Positions 1 to 14,000 of a stretch of DNA of 64,000 nt are shown piece by piece (position 1 is the first letter of the stretch; every line of letters begins with the position of its first letter). Made by a program: the position numbers and the translations under genes. The notes below the pieces were generated by a model that saw only the letters and a list, made by a program, of their open reading frames with translations, ran no database searches and was not told where the DNA came from. Origin of the DNA: Brugia malayi (Eukaryota; Nematoda; Chromadorea; Rhabditida; Onchocercidae); contig NW_025062476.1 of assembly GCF_000002995.4 (NCBI RefSeq), positions 8,864,501-8,928,500 on the forward strand, in the 5' to 3' direction.

Positions 1-81
1 TGAAACAAACAAATGAAAATTTGTGACATCAAAGATGAAACTTTTTGGAGGCAAAAAAAATGAGAAATGAAACGAATAAAC

Positions 82-3000
82 CTGCCATTTTTTGACAATA
101 ATTGAAGTAATAATATTTAATGGCAAGAACAGAGTCATGACAATAATGTCACAAGCAGCTGATGCTCCAATGGTAAAGAAATGATATATTAAGACAAGCA
201 TAATCTGCAAATACTGTTTATGTTGAAATTTTAGGCGAACAGATGTAGATGACAAGATTTAAGAAGCTTAAATAGATAAAATGTGTCCAAATTATTAAGA
301 GCCAAACTAATGAGAAAAGGACTAGTCTGAAAGTAAGCAAAGAATTTGAATGTTACTAAAAATGTAACCAAAATTATCAAAAGATGTTATTGTGTTGCTA
401 AATTACAATGATTTAAATTAGAAAATAATCAAAATTACAACAAACCTGAAATGGAGATGACCAGAATTGCTGTACGTGTGCTGTAATAGATTGAAAGCTC
501 TCCACATCAATTGCCATTAAATTCACAATCTCACCCACTGTCCTAGCTCTTCGGGCTGAATTCGACAGCCTCAAAGTCTTCAATTTGATATATTAACAAC
601 AAGATGTATAGAATTGACATAAAATCTTTATCCTTTAATACTAGAAATAGTTTAGTCAGAGTTTTATAGTCTAAAATCTAAAATTTAGAGTATCATTTTA
701 AATGTCGCAATAAATCCGAGTGAGATAAACCTTCCGATAAATAGCAGCAATTAATGTGGACTGAATTTTGGTACCCACTCGCATCATCAGGTAAAAGTAG
801 TAATTGAGGAGAAATGAGCGAAGTTCAACGCATACAAACATTGCCACTGCATAGGTAATGCCTTCCATGAAGATACGATCCTTAGTTGAAATGTAATTTA
901 GCAATAAGCTGCAAAATAGTGAAGCCTTTTGGATCGTTGTTGCAGAGAAGATTAATTTAATTCAAAAATTACGATTTTAAGAAATTGGTAAGATAGTACC
1001 AGGTAAGTGTAGAAAGTTGAAAATGGATTATCTCAAGCTATCCTTAATATTTCACAAGGAATCTCAAAATGATCAAAAAAGACCCTTATTTAAAGTAGTC
1101 ATCATTTCAATCTTTTCCATACATAATTTGTCTGATTAAGTTTAAGGGAAAAAATTGATTTCAGGAATAAGTTCTCGAAATTCCTGTGAGTTATCAAAAA
1201 CTGCATACTTGAGAAAAAATGGATTAGCAAGTTGCATCATATCAGATAGGATTTTAATAGCTGTTGCTGATAAAATTTCAAAACGAAACATTAGAAATAA
1301 TCGCCACACGACTGATGGTGGTTCCGGTCTGTTTTCTCTGAAAAGAATTGTTTAATTGAAATTATACAGACCCAAACTTAATTTTTTAAGATTAAGGCCA
1401 AACTTTTTAGAGCATTTAGAAGTGTTGTCGTTTTGCGATGTACTTTCATAAATTTTCTGTCTTCTACGATAATCTGAAACAAATTTAATACATATAAATA
1501 AACAAAAAGAAAAGTTATATTAACATTTGAAAAAACTTTCTTTAAGACTTAAAAAAAAAATTTAAATATATGTTAGCTTTTACGTTTTCAAATAGCTGAT
1601 TATTTCGATTCTTTTTTTTTTTTAAATCGTATTTAATTCATACGGTTGTCACAAACCCTCAATAGCAGGATTCCACAGTTCTTCCCATTTGGTAGATAAA
1701 TATTCAGCAGTGCTACCCTCATTGAGTTGATATAAATCATTAGTAACCAATGTTTTTCGAGCACCAAGCAACTGAATTGTTGTAAACCACCAGAGTGACA
1801 AACGATTCAGGAATGAGCTATACAGTTCAGGTGACAAATTCTGGAAGAATTCTACTCTGAATATTAGTGATGTTATTGTTTTGCACATTCAGATAAGAAA
1901 AAATTTTTCAATTTCTTGGAATACAGACCGCAATCTATTGTAATACAAAATGTAAATTCCTATTTTTGATTATATCATGGCTTATCAGAATTGTAATAGT
2001 TGATTCAATTTTTTGATTCCTCAAAAATTTAGTGATAAAGTTTGAAATTTTCATTGCTTTTAGAGAATGTAATTGCGGAACATTGATATGGCTAACTTTT
2101 TTTGTGTTCGCGAATGCGAACACAAAATGGTTTTTTATTTTATAACTAACTGAACAAAAATTGAAGATCCGAAAATTCTGGTTAATTATGAGGAAAATAC
2201 GTTCAAATTATTATTATCTCCTGAATTTTTTTTTATATTGTAAAAAAGAATACCAGTTGCTTTCTTGCTTTCGTCAAGAATGGCGCTCGATAATCGGCAA
2301 ATGAAAACAAGAAGGCTTGAAAGGTAACAAATGGATACCACAAGTGACAGACGAGAAAACGAGCTTTATCTATGTTTTGCATTGACTGAAAAATAACCAC
2401 TACGGATAACTTAACTTAGTCAAATATAATTTTGTATTCGAAGCCTACTCTACATCTCATCTATCGATTTGCATGTTCATATGACAATCACAAATTGATA
2501 ATTTTTTATCACTTTCTGTGCACTTAGTTACTGAACTCTTAGCTAAAGTTAAAAATTTCTAAATTTTTTGCAAAAAATGCAAACCATAAAACTGCTAATT
2601 TCTTGCCATTCAAAGAAATATTCCGGAAAGTCACACAGTACGAAGAGTATCAAAGTAATATGTATTATCCCAGAAGTGATCATTCCATTTTTTCGTGCCG
2701 TTAAAACACAACAAAATAAGCCCAACTGAAACAGAAGATTTGAACTGTTTATCTCATTTTAACAGGATTTAGTATGACAGAATACTCAATTGATTTAGGC
2801 TATTCAATTTTCAATATATTATTAAACTGACCATAGTAATTGTAATAATAGCTGGATAGAGCAAATCAGTAAGCAATATATTTACACCTCTTTCATTATT
2901 ATGCAGGTTAATGACAAGCCTTGCAAATGCGCTTGCTAATAAGCATATCATTAATACCTAAAATGTTTTGATATATGATTAATTTGATATTCTCTACTGC

Positions 3001-3359
3001 TTCTTAAAAGGTTATTCAACCAATTTCACAACATAACTTTGCTGCTGTAATCATTATTCTAATCTGTTCCGTTCATCATTCAGGCCAGTCCAACTTTCCG
3101 GTTCGTTTCTTATAGTATATTTCAATATTCAATTGATGTCACTGCTCTTTTACAAAAATATATGAAAAGTTACAGTTTTAGTAATCAACAGTGCAGTCCA
3201 TGGCAGCGGTTGAGAACGCATTCCTCCATTTAGTCGTATTCGACAAATCTGTGCGCAAAAGACTGGCAGTAAGAGCCAGAAGAATATGCACGGTAGAACA
3301 GGTAGAACAGTAACTCGAAGACATCCAAAGTCATCTCTTACAGTTTCATTCAAACTTTC
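82..3359 (-). CDS. ABCC/MRP-type ABC transporter, N-terminal part, cut by the left window edge
   Basis: This encodes the membrane part of an ABC subfamily C (multidrug-resistance-associated) exporter, which moves organic anions and conjugates across a membrane. Ten exons join in phase: 3359-3174, 2957-2832, 2725-2585, 2385-2254, 1840-1657, 1473-1404, 1337-1209, 908-731, 577-446 and 204-82, giving 467 codons. The first four carry a TMD0 bundle (for example VTVLPVLPCIFFWLLLPVF and ITLILFVLCDFPEYF). The fifth opens with NLSPELYSSFLNRLSLWWF, the linker before TMD1. The ninth has SNSARRARTVGEIVNLMAID, the classic intracellular-loop signature of MRPs. Both nucleotide-binding domains must lie left of base 1. 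The exon at 3359 begins in phase 0 without a convincing start, so a short first exon upstream is missing. The family call is secure. Substrate and paralogue are unknown. Confidence 0.93.
2100..2127. repeat. 12-bp perfect inverted repeat with 4-nt loop
   Basis: TTTTGTGTTCGC (2100-2111) and GCGAACACAAAA (2116-2127) are exact reverse complements around the loop GAAT. The hairpin sits in the transporter intron between the exons ending at 2254 and starting at 1840. No function is known. Confidence 0.8.
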
Positions 3360-4084
3360 CTAGAATTTAGCAGTGCAGTCCACTACAGCATTAGTCGAAT
3401 TCATGCATATGCTAATAGTGAATTGCTGAAGAATTTAAAAAAAATTGAAAAGTAATTGAAAAAGGACTAACGTTGCAATATGTACGCAACGTGTCAATTA
3501 ATATCATAGCTATGTTGATAAGATTTTTATCAATTCACTGCAACAGAAAACTGAAATAATTTGATTACATATTCAAGAAGAATCAGATGTATTCAATACT
3601 GCTAAATATTTTACAAATAGGAAAGCACAGCAGATTGTCTGGAATAAAAAATAGATGTGAAGAGGAAAGTTATTTAAGGAAAGGATAAATAATTTATTGT
3701 TTATAAAAAGTTTTGTGAAACCTTTGTGAGGAATACACTTCCAGATGAACGACTTATCATAAATAAATGAAGTGTCGAAAATTTCAATTCATTTGGATGT
3801 TATTTAAAATTAATAGAGCTTAAATTATATGAGAAACCCTTAATTAATCAAGTTCATTATTGGCATTCATACTGAGTAATGATTACAAAAAAAAAAAATC
3901 AATGATTCAAGTTTGTTGTTTTGACACACACAACCATAACTAACAGCCCAATTTGTTCACTAAGTTATTTTATCGTTGACATTGAAAGTAGCATGTCGGT
4001 GATAAATAAAAATATCATAGCGAACATCACAAAATTCATCCATTTTACAATTGAGAATGGACAGGAACGACGATTTATTTTTGA

Positions 4085-4411
4085 TTTAAAATACTTTGTA
4101 TACAAATAGTGATAGTACTGATAAGAGCTAACGTAGTGATTACAATATCAGTGTTCGCAATGTTGAGGACTTGTTCAGGAGTCATTGTTAGAAGATCAAC
4201 CACCAAGTAAATATTAATCAAAATGACCTGGGGATGATCAGTGGACATTTTGCTAATATAAATTTTGGTTTTTGTATGCAAACAAAACATATTGTCGTAT
4301 TAAATAAACGGGCTAACCAACAAACTAATAAATTCGTTTAGATTATACCTTGTGAATATTCAAAGCAGCAATCAATCTGTGATATCTTCTAATGTAGTCT
4401 GTCTGAGTCAT
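4085..4411 (-). other. Possible small two-exon reading frame (weak)
   Basis: On the minus strand an ATG at 4411 opens 21 codons (MTQTDYIRRYHRLIAALNIH plus K) that end exactly at a GT donor at 4348. Below it, an open stretch (about 4270-4080) encodes a hydrophobic segment containing IVITTLALISTITI. A phase-compatible join exists only through a poor acceptor near 4220. It is upstream of the ABCC gene but does not resemble an MRP N-terminus. It could be a small membrane protein, a non-coding first exon region, or chance. Confidence 0.2.
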
Positions 4412-4419
4412 TGTTTACA

Positions 4420-5336
4420 ATCTGCTATGTAATGTGCTTATTGTTGATAGGAATGGAATGCAATGTGACTGCATGTGACAACTATCAATGGTAAATGAAT
4501 TATCGTTTCTGATGTTGTCAAGCATCAAAGAGATTAAAACATCAAAATTGTGAATGAGCGGGTTGTTTTGAAGCAGAAATTAGTCAGAACACATGTCGAT
4601 GAAAGGAATAAATAATTGTTAAGGCAGAAAAAATGATTGTATGTTGTTTGGATTGAATTCTTCTGGAATTGTATAGCAGTTGGTTATGAACTTTAAAAGT
4701 AATTAGCAGTCAAATGATAATCAAATAATTAATAGCTAGTAGTCGGCATTGATTTCTGAGGATAACAGCATTAATGCAACCAGTAGTTTTTTTCCTTTCG
4801 GGTATACGATCTGCTATCCTGTATCACAAGTATCCGGTTAACACATAATTACAACAACAACAGGTTCGGTTTTTTTTCTTTTATCGGAAAAGTTATCACT
4901 TCATAGTTTCTGATTTATTAAACAGCAACAAACAACATTTTCCATATATCGTTAATAAAAGATGCAAACAATCATTCTTGAAAGTATGAACGAAATGACA
5001 AACGTCTGATCGCTGCTTAATCATTTTATAATTATGTGATAAACTGATTATAACTTCAGATAAAATCATACTTCTAAATAAAATTTGTAGAGTATATTTT
5101 GTCCAGAATCATGATATTATTTGCATGAATATCAATTACTCTATTGGAATCACAAATGGATCAGAATATTATAGTTAGAGAAGAATTATATTTCGATAGA
5201 ATTAGAAAGAGACATTTAGTTCAAATGATTGATAAGTAAATTTAAAAAAAGCAATATTACTCATCAATCCGATTGTATGTAGTTTATTGCTTTATTTAAG
5301 TTGAATCGACTTGCATCAACTTGCTATTTAAATCAG

Positions 5337-5369
<33 letters not shown>

Positions 5370-6167
5370 TCTGATATTATATAGAATTTTAGCTGAATTG
5401 GTTTTTTGATTACCTTTGATGAAATGATTTTTTTAATTGAAATTTCCTGCAATTGAAATTAACTGTTTTGATAAAATCCAAGACATTCTTATTTATGTGT
5501 GCAATAAATTAAACTCAAATCTTTTACTTAGTTCACGTGTGAACAATTTAACACAGTTAGGAATATTCAGAATGTTCTTATCAAATTAACATTTTCCTTA
5601 TCAGACAATAACAATTTCCTAGTTACAGTTGGAAAATTAATCTTTTAAAACAATCAGAATAAATATTGCTGTTAAATCACCTTTTACATGAGTTTTTAAA
5701 AAGTCCTTTCGAAAGAAATTAATACCTAAACTCTGTAAATAGGAAAACATAGTAAAAACAATTATTTCACAACTATTAATAAATACATATTTCAATGACA
5801 AGTTTAAGCAAATATCTAGGATCAATGATTATAGAATTAATGGTAGGTAATCTGATTAAACTATTACAATCCTTATTCTATTCACAGATTTTTATTTCTC
5901 AAGATCTATGTACATACTTTATTTTAGAAAGTGTATACTCATTTTGAATTCTGAGTTACTTCTTATGAGAGTATTATAGGAAGAAATTGGATGAAAGCTT
6001 TGTTCCATTTTTGATTGTGACAATGCACTGATGTTAATTTAGATAATTTACTTTCTCAGCTAGTTTCATTTCTAAAAGCGATTTTCGCGCTTTTGAAGGA
6101 TTTTAAGAATTTAATAATGACAAGTATTAAATTTCTAAAACTTATTTATAAGTAGACGAACAAATTA
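4420..6167. other. Intergenic, AT-rich, no gene seen
   Basis: Only short open frames without splice support were found. It holds the TCAA microsatellite at 5336-5368 and a short near-palindrome with an E-box (GTTCACGTGTGAAC, 5531-5544). Confidence 0.6.
5336..5368. repeat. (TCAA)n tetranucleotide microsatellite, about 8 copies
   Basis: Uninterrupted TCAA units are read directly in the sequence. It is intergenic and likely polymorphic. Confidence 0.95.
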
Positions 6168-9100
6168 TTAACATTTCTCATTTTTTAAGAATGGACTTAA
6201 ACTACCAGCAGAAGAACTGCTACAACTTCCATCTCGAATACCGCTATCGATGCTACCATTAGATATGCGAGTATCTGTGGTGTCAAATGTTTGTTTTATT
6301 GTTGCTGATGGGACATGTAGTGGAATTGATTGAGTTTGGCATGAAGAAGGACACGTCACAGCAATGAGCGGTAATAAATCTCTTGTTGAAATGATATTAC
6401 CATCAGTCTGCGATGAATTTTCCTTGACTAATTCCTGCTGATGCTGCCGCTGCTCTTGATGATGTAACTGCTGGCAACGTTGTGACAATTGTGACAATCG
6501 ACGATGCTAGCAATTATGAAACAATAAATTTTTTTTTTTTAGTCATGAAAATTGAAAAAAGAGACATGAAAAAACTGTATAAAACCAAAGTGATCTAGGA
6601 AGTGTGATTTCTTTTAGATTCCCTTCAGATTTATTTGGAAATAGAAAAATCTAAAGAAATTCGCAACTATCTAAAAAAAAGACCATTAGAAAGCTCATAA
6701 AATGATACCAATTTTTCATTTGTTGACATTCGATTACAACTTCTTGGCGGAATTGGTATGCGAAGGACAGAATTCTTGCGAGAAAAGTACTGCTTGTTTT
6801 GATTTTCCTTCGGCTCATCATCCACATACAAATTAGTAACTGCTGATATTGACTTATTGAATGTTTTCGTCTTATTATCGGACCACCACTCCTAAACTTC
6901 AAAAAGATGAACCAATCACTTTGGAACGAAAATGCTTATATAAGCACCTGAAGGTGAATTCATTAAAAGTGTCATTCTTAATTCAAAAATCTTCACATGT
7001 CGAAACATTTGATGAATTTTTTTTTTCACAATGACATCATTAGCTAGTGAATTCATGCCTATGATCATTAGCAAGGCTTATTTTGGAAAGGCTTCTAATG
7101 CTTTCGTGCCTATTGCTCTTTCCTCTTTGCTTATTTCATTTAATTGTCAGCTGATTAAGAAAATAATTTTGGAAAGAAATGAAAAAAACGATAGCTTGGC
7201 TTTTTTAAAAAGAAATGTGGCATTTAATTTGTGTATTTATTGCTAACCTCATCGTCATCAATTTCCTCCTCTAACGAATTCAGGGATAATTGGCTACAGT
7301 GATGAGCTTGACTTTTGGATTTCAATTCCTGGATGGAATCTCCAAGTGCTAATAACTGTTGCAGCAATCGGACGTCATTTTCCATCAGCGAGATCTGCAG
7401 CAATTAAGATAATATTAACAGGTATCATCAGTGGCAACTTAATTACTCAATTTGCATCAGGTCTTGTCCCATTTTGTGTTACGTCCAACTCTTGCAAGTC
7501 TTCTTTAAATAGGAATGGCAGAAATGCGTTGCAAGATGCATGCTAACATGCACTCATCATTGTGTTCTACTCTATCAGCAGTACAGTGGTAGCATTAAAT
7601 TTATGTGTTCCACTGAACTCAATTACTGTTCTTAATATTTTTTTACGTCATTCATTATATCATTTATGTTCACTATCAAATATAAGTTAAGATTAGAAAT
7701 GAACTATATAGACCAAAATTCTAATTTATTTCATGCTCGAAATTACAGGCGGGGAAGATTTTTTCCTCAAAAAATTTCTCAATCCAAAATCTGTTCAATT
7801 CCCCATATGAATGAATAATTTAACTAGCATTATTCTATGCGCTTCAATTTAATTCATCTATCCCTCCTACTTTATTCTTGTGTTCAATTCTTGCTACGAA
7901 TATTAAATTGTACTATGCTATGTTTGTGACCTTTTTGAATTCACTGAAACGGAACATTTCCTATTTGCATATTTGTTAATCCCTATAATTCCTACTATTA
8001 TCAATACATGACAAGAGGACAATTGACGAAGAAAGCAGAGACAGATTAAAGGAAAGTTCTTTTCAGCCTCAAGCCAATGTCATTTAAATTGTGTATGAGT
8101 TATAGATATGTTTTAATAGTAATAGAGAATGAGATCAGTAAACAGGAATGAATGGTAACAAGGAGGTGACAAACTCTAAGTTAGTCTTTTTAATGTTGAC
8201 GTTTGAAAACAGTGAGTGTATGTTTGCTTCTGCTAGTAATAATACCGGAAATGGAGGACAACAACTGATATCTGTGACAACATGCCTCAGCACTTGTAAT
8301 AGTACATGTTTTAATATTGCCTCAGCGACATAATCGAAATTCAATAAATGTGCGATGTGCTCATTTGCTGTAGAAGGTTAAATAAATTTAGAGTTATTGC
8401 TGTGCTATTGTCATTTCTGTTATGCTTGCAAGACAGTTTGGGCAAAGGAATAGTTTATTGGGCTCTGTTCAAATGGCCAAAGAATCTTTGAAGTGTAGAT
8501 TAGATTACAGGAGAAAGACTACGAAGGAAGCAAAGGGAAAAAAATGAAAAATTATATTCCACACTTGAATGTTTTAGTTATTTTATCATCTAACCTTATT
8601 GTTGGTACCATGCACTTTTTCAAAGGACTAACTGATAAATGTCCAAAGAAGGTCATGAGTCTTTCTCTTCTTGTTGATCATTGATTTGTGGTGGTCATTT
8701 GATTTGATAAAAAAATGATATAGTGGACTAGAAAATTTCCCTTTCTGGAAAAATCAGGAGACTTCTACAAAAATCAGTGAAGTAGCAACTATAATTATTA
8801 AATCAAAACTAATATTTCAAAATCCATGCCAAATCTTTCTATAAAAATTGGATTTCCATATTTTCAAGCGCCAAAAGTACTTCATTTTAATGTCAGACTT
8901 TTGCAGAAATCTTGTCTTTTTACGAAATCTTATTTTTTAAAACAAATTCCGTGGCAAATTAGTACTTAAGGAATGAGCCTATTGAATACATTACTCTTTA
9001 TCTTCTGTATTACTTAGACGGAAACTGAGCATGAAATATCTAATCAGTTAAGCTGCTTCCGTGTTGTTCGTAAGAACGAGCAGTTAGTGACCAATTATTT

Positions 9101-11065
9101 ATAGTCCAACAACCGATCAGCACATTATTCCATCTGCCAGAAGCTATCAAAAAATCTTCCAGCGTTAATTACCCATTTCATTTCGTATGGGTTAACTATG
9201 ATAATAATGACAGTGACAGATAACCTTGAACGGGCGGTTAATGTTTGTTCAGAATATGTTATCACCCATGTTGAACAACTGATAATTATAAACATTGCTG
9301 AACAGAGCAGAACGGTGTTAATTATGTTGATGAGTACCGACACATTTCCAAAAATTATTACCCTTGTGAGAAGATAGCATACATACCACAAATTATATAA
9401 AGTAAATATTCTGATGTATAAATGAACGGTTTTATGTTTTTTTTTCGACTTAAAATCGTTTACAGTATTTCAACAAATTAAAACGGCCATTCATTTGCTA
9501 AAGTTCCAAAATTTGCGCAGTTGTCATCAATAAAGAAATAAGGAAAACAGTGAAGCATTGAGTTTGAATAAACTAATTTGTCAACAGCAAATAGTTGTAT
9601 TTTGTAGACAAATTTGTCACTTCCACTTACACATTTCAAGTTAATTAATCCTTTTTGTAAATTTCAAATTTGCCCTGCACAAGAACTACCGCCAAGCAAA
9701 TTCCAACACATTCAGTGGGCATTTTTTGCTCTTTGTCTTCATTAATTATTTTGGATGAATTGTCTTATTTTTTCGTTAAATATAACACAAACTAATAAGT
9801 TTTAGTAATTTGCAATACATGGAAAATTCATCAAACTGTTGTTTTCCATTATTTCTTCATCCAACTTACAATTTTTTAATATTCTTTAGTGGACAAGAAG
9901 TGTTGATTTTTTAAAATTAAAAGAATTCCAGGATTTTGCCAAAAAAAATTGAAATCAAGCAGTTTTTAATGTAGATCTGATAATTAATAGCTGGGAAACT
10001 TTCTCAACGAAACTTGGGTTAAATAGAAAAAATAATGTCAAGAAAACATTATTATAAAATATTGAATAGACACCAATATGTTATATTAAATGAAAACTGA
10101 AAAGTCTCATTTCTTCAAGGAAAACATTGTACCGATGTGTAATGTTTAGGAGCTATTTTAATGAATCTCGTTTCATTTTTAAATACACATAAGACTCCGT
10201 ATTTCGGTGTTTTATTACTATTAGTGATCAGCGCAAAAAGCATTGTAATTAGCAACAATTAGTTCACTAATACTTTGGCTACTTAAAATCCTTATGTCTG
10301 TGCAAGCATAAAAATAGGAAATATGCTTAGTCTATTGCTTGATAGAAGTAACAGAATTCAAAAGACGCTTGAAATCATGTGAAACACTGCAAATCTTACC
10401 ATTTTTTCGCGCAAAAGATCGAAATTCCTTTGTGCTCTTCGATTAGAATCATTACAATCAGCGCTATTATTAACGCTTGTTATCGTGGTCTTTGTCACTG
10501 ATTCAGGCTTCTTTGTTGACAATATTGAGGATTGTGATGATACAGTTGACAAGGTAATAGTTAAGGAGGAGTATGGTGATAAGCATGCAGGTGGAGGCAA
10601 ATAACCATTATTGTTATTGCTGTTATCAGTCTGCACAAAGTTAGGTGTTACCGGTGTGCCTTTCCGGTATGAATCAGCAACTGATAAATGTTTTGTTGGA
10701 TTTGCTTCAGTTGTGGAGGAGGTAACATTGATGGAAAAAGCTCCCTTAGACCCGAAACGAGGGGAATTTGTCATAGGAGCAGTCTTTGACTCAGAACAAA
10801 ACGTGTTTGTTCCTAAACAAAAGGGGATTGTCTCTGATTTGACAGAAGAAAGGACAGTATTTTCAGAGCATCTAGAAAACGTTATGTTACCACCGTGAGA
10901 CGCAGAAATTTCCGATTCCCTTAGCATAAAATCAAAACCGGAGCTGGCAAATGGGTAAGGAACTTCGTCGTCCAAATTGCAAAAACTTTTCGTTTTTTTA
11001 CAGCGTTCCAATCGCTTTAAACGATTAGCACAGAATCGCCGGTAATCCGCCAAATTATCGTCCAT
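6168..11065 (-). CDS. LURAP1/FAM89-like leucine-rich adaptor protein, 444 aa
   Basis: Four phase-0 exons: 11065-10400, 7394-7248, 6891-6709 and 6506-6168 (222, 49, 61 and 112 residues plus stop). The diagnostic core is created by the first splice: exon 1 ends NFDLLREKM and exon 2 begins ISLM, then ENDVRLLQQLLALGDSIQEL. This matches the short leucine-rich helix of LURAP1 (LRAP35a) and FAM89 adaptors, which in mammals link MRCK/LIMK-type kinases to actomyosin. The flanks are low-complexity Ser/Thr/Asn-rich, an acidic EEEIDDDE follows the core, and exon 4 starts with a Gln/His-rich helix (QRCQQLHHQEQRQHQQ). An in-frame TAA directly precedes the chosen ATG, and an acceptor-like ATTGCAG lies just upstream, a possible trans-splice site. 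Intron 1 is 3.0 kb and shows no nested gene. The adaptor role is inferred from the core alone. Confidence 0.8.
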
Positions 11066-14000
11066 TTATTTTGACCTGCAATTTAGTAGCAGCATTTACA
11101 TTTTTTACGAGTCATTCCTTCCTCAATTAAAATCCGTCGCAAAAAGCAAGCAGTTGCGAAATGTTACAAAAACAGCATAACAATAGGAATAGCTATTTTC
11201 AACATGAATATGATATCAAATTCTATGAAAGCCATTCACATTTACTAAAGGGGAGGAGTTCATATCTCTGTGAAAGTAAGGTCCAAAGAGGACAGAATAT
11301 AAATGTTGTTCAAGAAATTGAACGTATAAAAAAAATGATTTCAGTAATCGTAAAGTTTTCAGCTTAGATTGGTGAACATCCACGCGATATTCCGTTTTTT
11401 GAAATTTACGTTTTCATTTCTGTTTTTATTCTAACAGACTTCAAAAAGCAATTAAATTTTCATAGTGATCTCAATGCTTTTAGACAATGCTCTTAGAGAG
11501 CGATGGCAACTCAGCGAGACGATAAGAAAGCATTTATCGTTGCATGTTAAAACCGGAATGATGGCAAGAAAAATGAATTCTTTATTGAGTTCAATTTCTG
11601 TAAGCACTAGAGCAACCGTGTGATATTTATGCAACATTTTAACATGCAGTAGAAAATATCTCGAAATGTCCGATTCAATATATTTGTGGAAGTTCAATAA
11701 GCTGCTTTATCGGATCAATTGCCAGCATAAGATGTCACATCAGTATGCATTTTATTGTTACTATCGGAGATTGAAATCATTTGTTGTTTTGCAAATTCTT
11801 ATTCTCACTACTAAGACGCATTAGATTACTTATAAATTCCCAGACAATGTCACGTTGATTGGAAAAGGAAAACCCGTAAAGAAATTAGCTATTTCAAGCG
11901 GTAGTAGAGGGTAAGTCAGGTCACTGTTTCATTCATTGTTGAATTTTTCCTCTCATAAAGCTTGAATATTTCATTTCATTCACTTTTTTTTGACCGATAC
12001 TCAAAAGTGGATTAATTTTCAAATATATATTTAGATTAAGCAGCAGCCCCGTTATTTTTCAAATTTTAAAGATCTAATGAGGAGATTGATAAGGAGCGAT
12101 AGAACAATCGGCTCGTAAACTTAATAAGAAATTCCTTTTCCCTCGTGATTCCACATTTCTTGAACAGCTGATAAAGAAATAAAAATTTAAGTAAATGCGA
12201 TAAAAAAGGATCAGAAATGAGGAAAGGTTGACAGGAAAAAGAAATGAGAAAAAATGGAAGAAATAACTGCTCTAGAATAAATTTGCTATCCTATGAAGTC
12301 TTAAGAATTAGAAAAAAAATTAATAATTCAATTTTTTCCATTATGTAATTTTAAGTTGGAATAAAGGAAAATTTAATTTGCTATTAATCGGTGTCAGCTT
12401 TTGATCAATCAGAATTGTATTCTTTGCTTACTTTGTACCTTTTATTTAATATATACTTTTAGCTTTTAGTTGTGCAAATGGAAGAAAGTTCTATTTTATA
12501 TCCCAATTTTATGATTTCTCCTTTCAAAAAATTTGGAAATGTTCATTATGACTTATTATCTAAAAGCTAAGCATAACGAATTGAAAATTTAAGATAGTTG
12601 AAAGCATAATTAATGCATGATGTGATGTAATGTGACGTAAGTCGTAAAAATTGAAATTAGCAAAGATGGATGTAAATTGAAAAGCGCAACATTTAATAGA
12701 AATATGTGTGTTTTCTGGTCAAATTAAGAAAATGAAATTTAGGTGATCTGATGACGACTGATATGGTACGAACAAAAATGATAAATGTTATTTAATTTCT
12801 CCCATCCTTCATTCTACCTTCCCTTTTCGTATCTTTCGAATATTTCACACTTCAAAAAGCTTTTTACTTATCATTCACATTATTTTAAAAATTTGATAAA
12901 AGATTACGGTTTACGTACTCGGTTACGTACTCGGAGAACCAAACTAATTTCGAATTCCACTAATTTTATCCGTTTATTTATCACTGACAACTATCTGTTG
13001 ACATTTGCTTAATGATTGCAACGCTCAATAATTATTTTTCCACGAATGAAGAAAGAACAAAGAGAGGGAAGGAAAGAAATATCGTGTGTGATAAGCATTT
13101 ATCAGCTTATCATTATTAATCGTCAAATGTATGAAAAAGAATTTCATCATATTAAAATGCGCTTTCAATTATAAAGATTGGAGTAAAAGATAGACGAAGA
13201 GCAAAATAAAGGACATTTGGTGAGAGCAGGAGATTTATTTATCACCAAACGGGTTTACTCATCAAAGAAAGGGGAAATTTCAAGAGGGTTTCGACAAATA
13301 GTTCATTCATTGTATTTCTCGATGGACTACTACGTTGAAAAACCTGATATCCAAGGCGAATTTATATTGATGTTTGTCAACCCTCCTGCAACCGTTGCAT
13401 GCATGCATGTTTATCTGTTCTCCTGTCTTGTAAATGAATTAATTCTGACAAATGGATCAATTTAATCAACTTTTTTTTTTTTGCATCACTACTAGCAACC
13501 ACTAAATTAAATTAATTTTTTTTTTTATCCTAAATTCTTTCTATATTTTTTCTTGCAGAGTACATTTTTTTGTTTGCAATATGAAACGAACATATGTAAT
13601 AAATAACAGACTTCAGTGAGGCGTTTAAAATCAAATTAGTCATTTAAACAATTCATATTTTTATTGTTTTAAAATTACTTTTCCAGGGGTAAAGAGAAAA
13701 AAAGTAATTCTGTTCAATTTAATAAGCGTTTAATTAGCCAATGAATTGATGGATAGTATTTTTCATCGGATCCTAGTGATTGACTTTTTGTATTACTAAT
13801 CTAATCTGTTAGGAAATTTATTTACACTTTGATGTTTGCATATTCATAATGACAGCAAATATTCACAGACGAAAGTTAAACTTAGCTTTCTAAATTCTCT
13901 TCTCTTCAACAATAACTTTCCCTGAGTAGATTTTTTAACCAGTATTGTTAGCAAAACATTGATAAAGACTTTGAAACACGAGAATTAGACGAGCTATTAG

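Noticed and set aside
9125..9391. 88-codon minus frame, hydrophobic
   Set aside because: It sits within intron 1 of the LURAP1-like gene with no splice support. The composition is typical of AT-rich non-coding DNA.
10611..10898. 95-codon plus frame
   Set aside because: It is a shadow of the first LURAP1-like exon on the minus strand.
13217..13465. 82-codon plus frame in the gene desert
   Set aside because: No motif, no splice context, and flanked by homopolymer runs.
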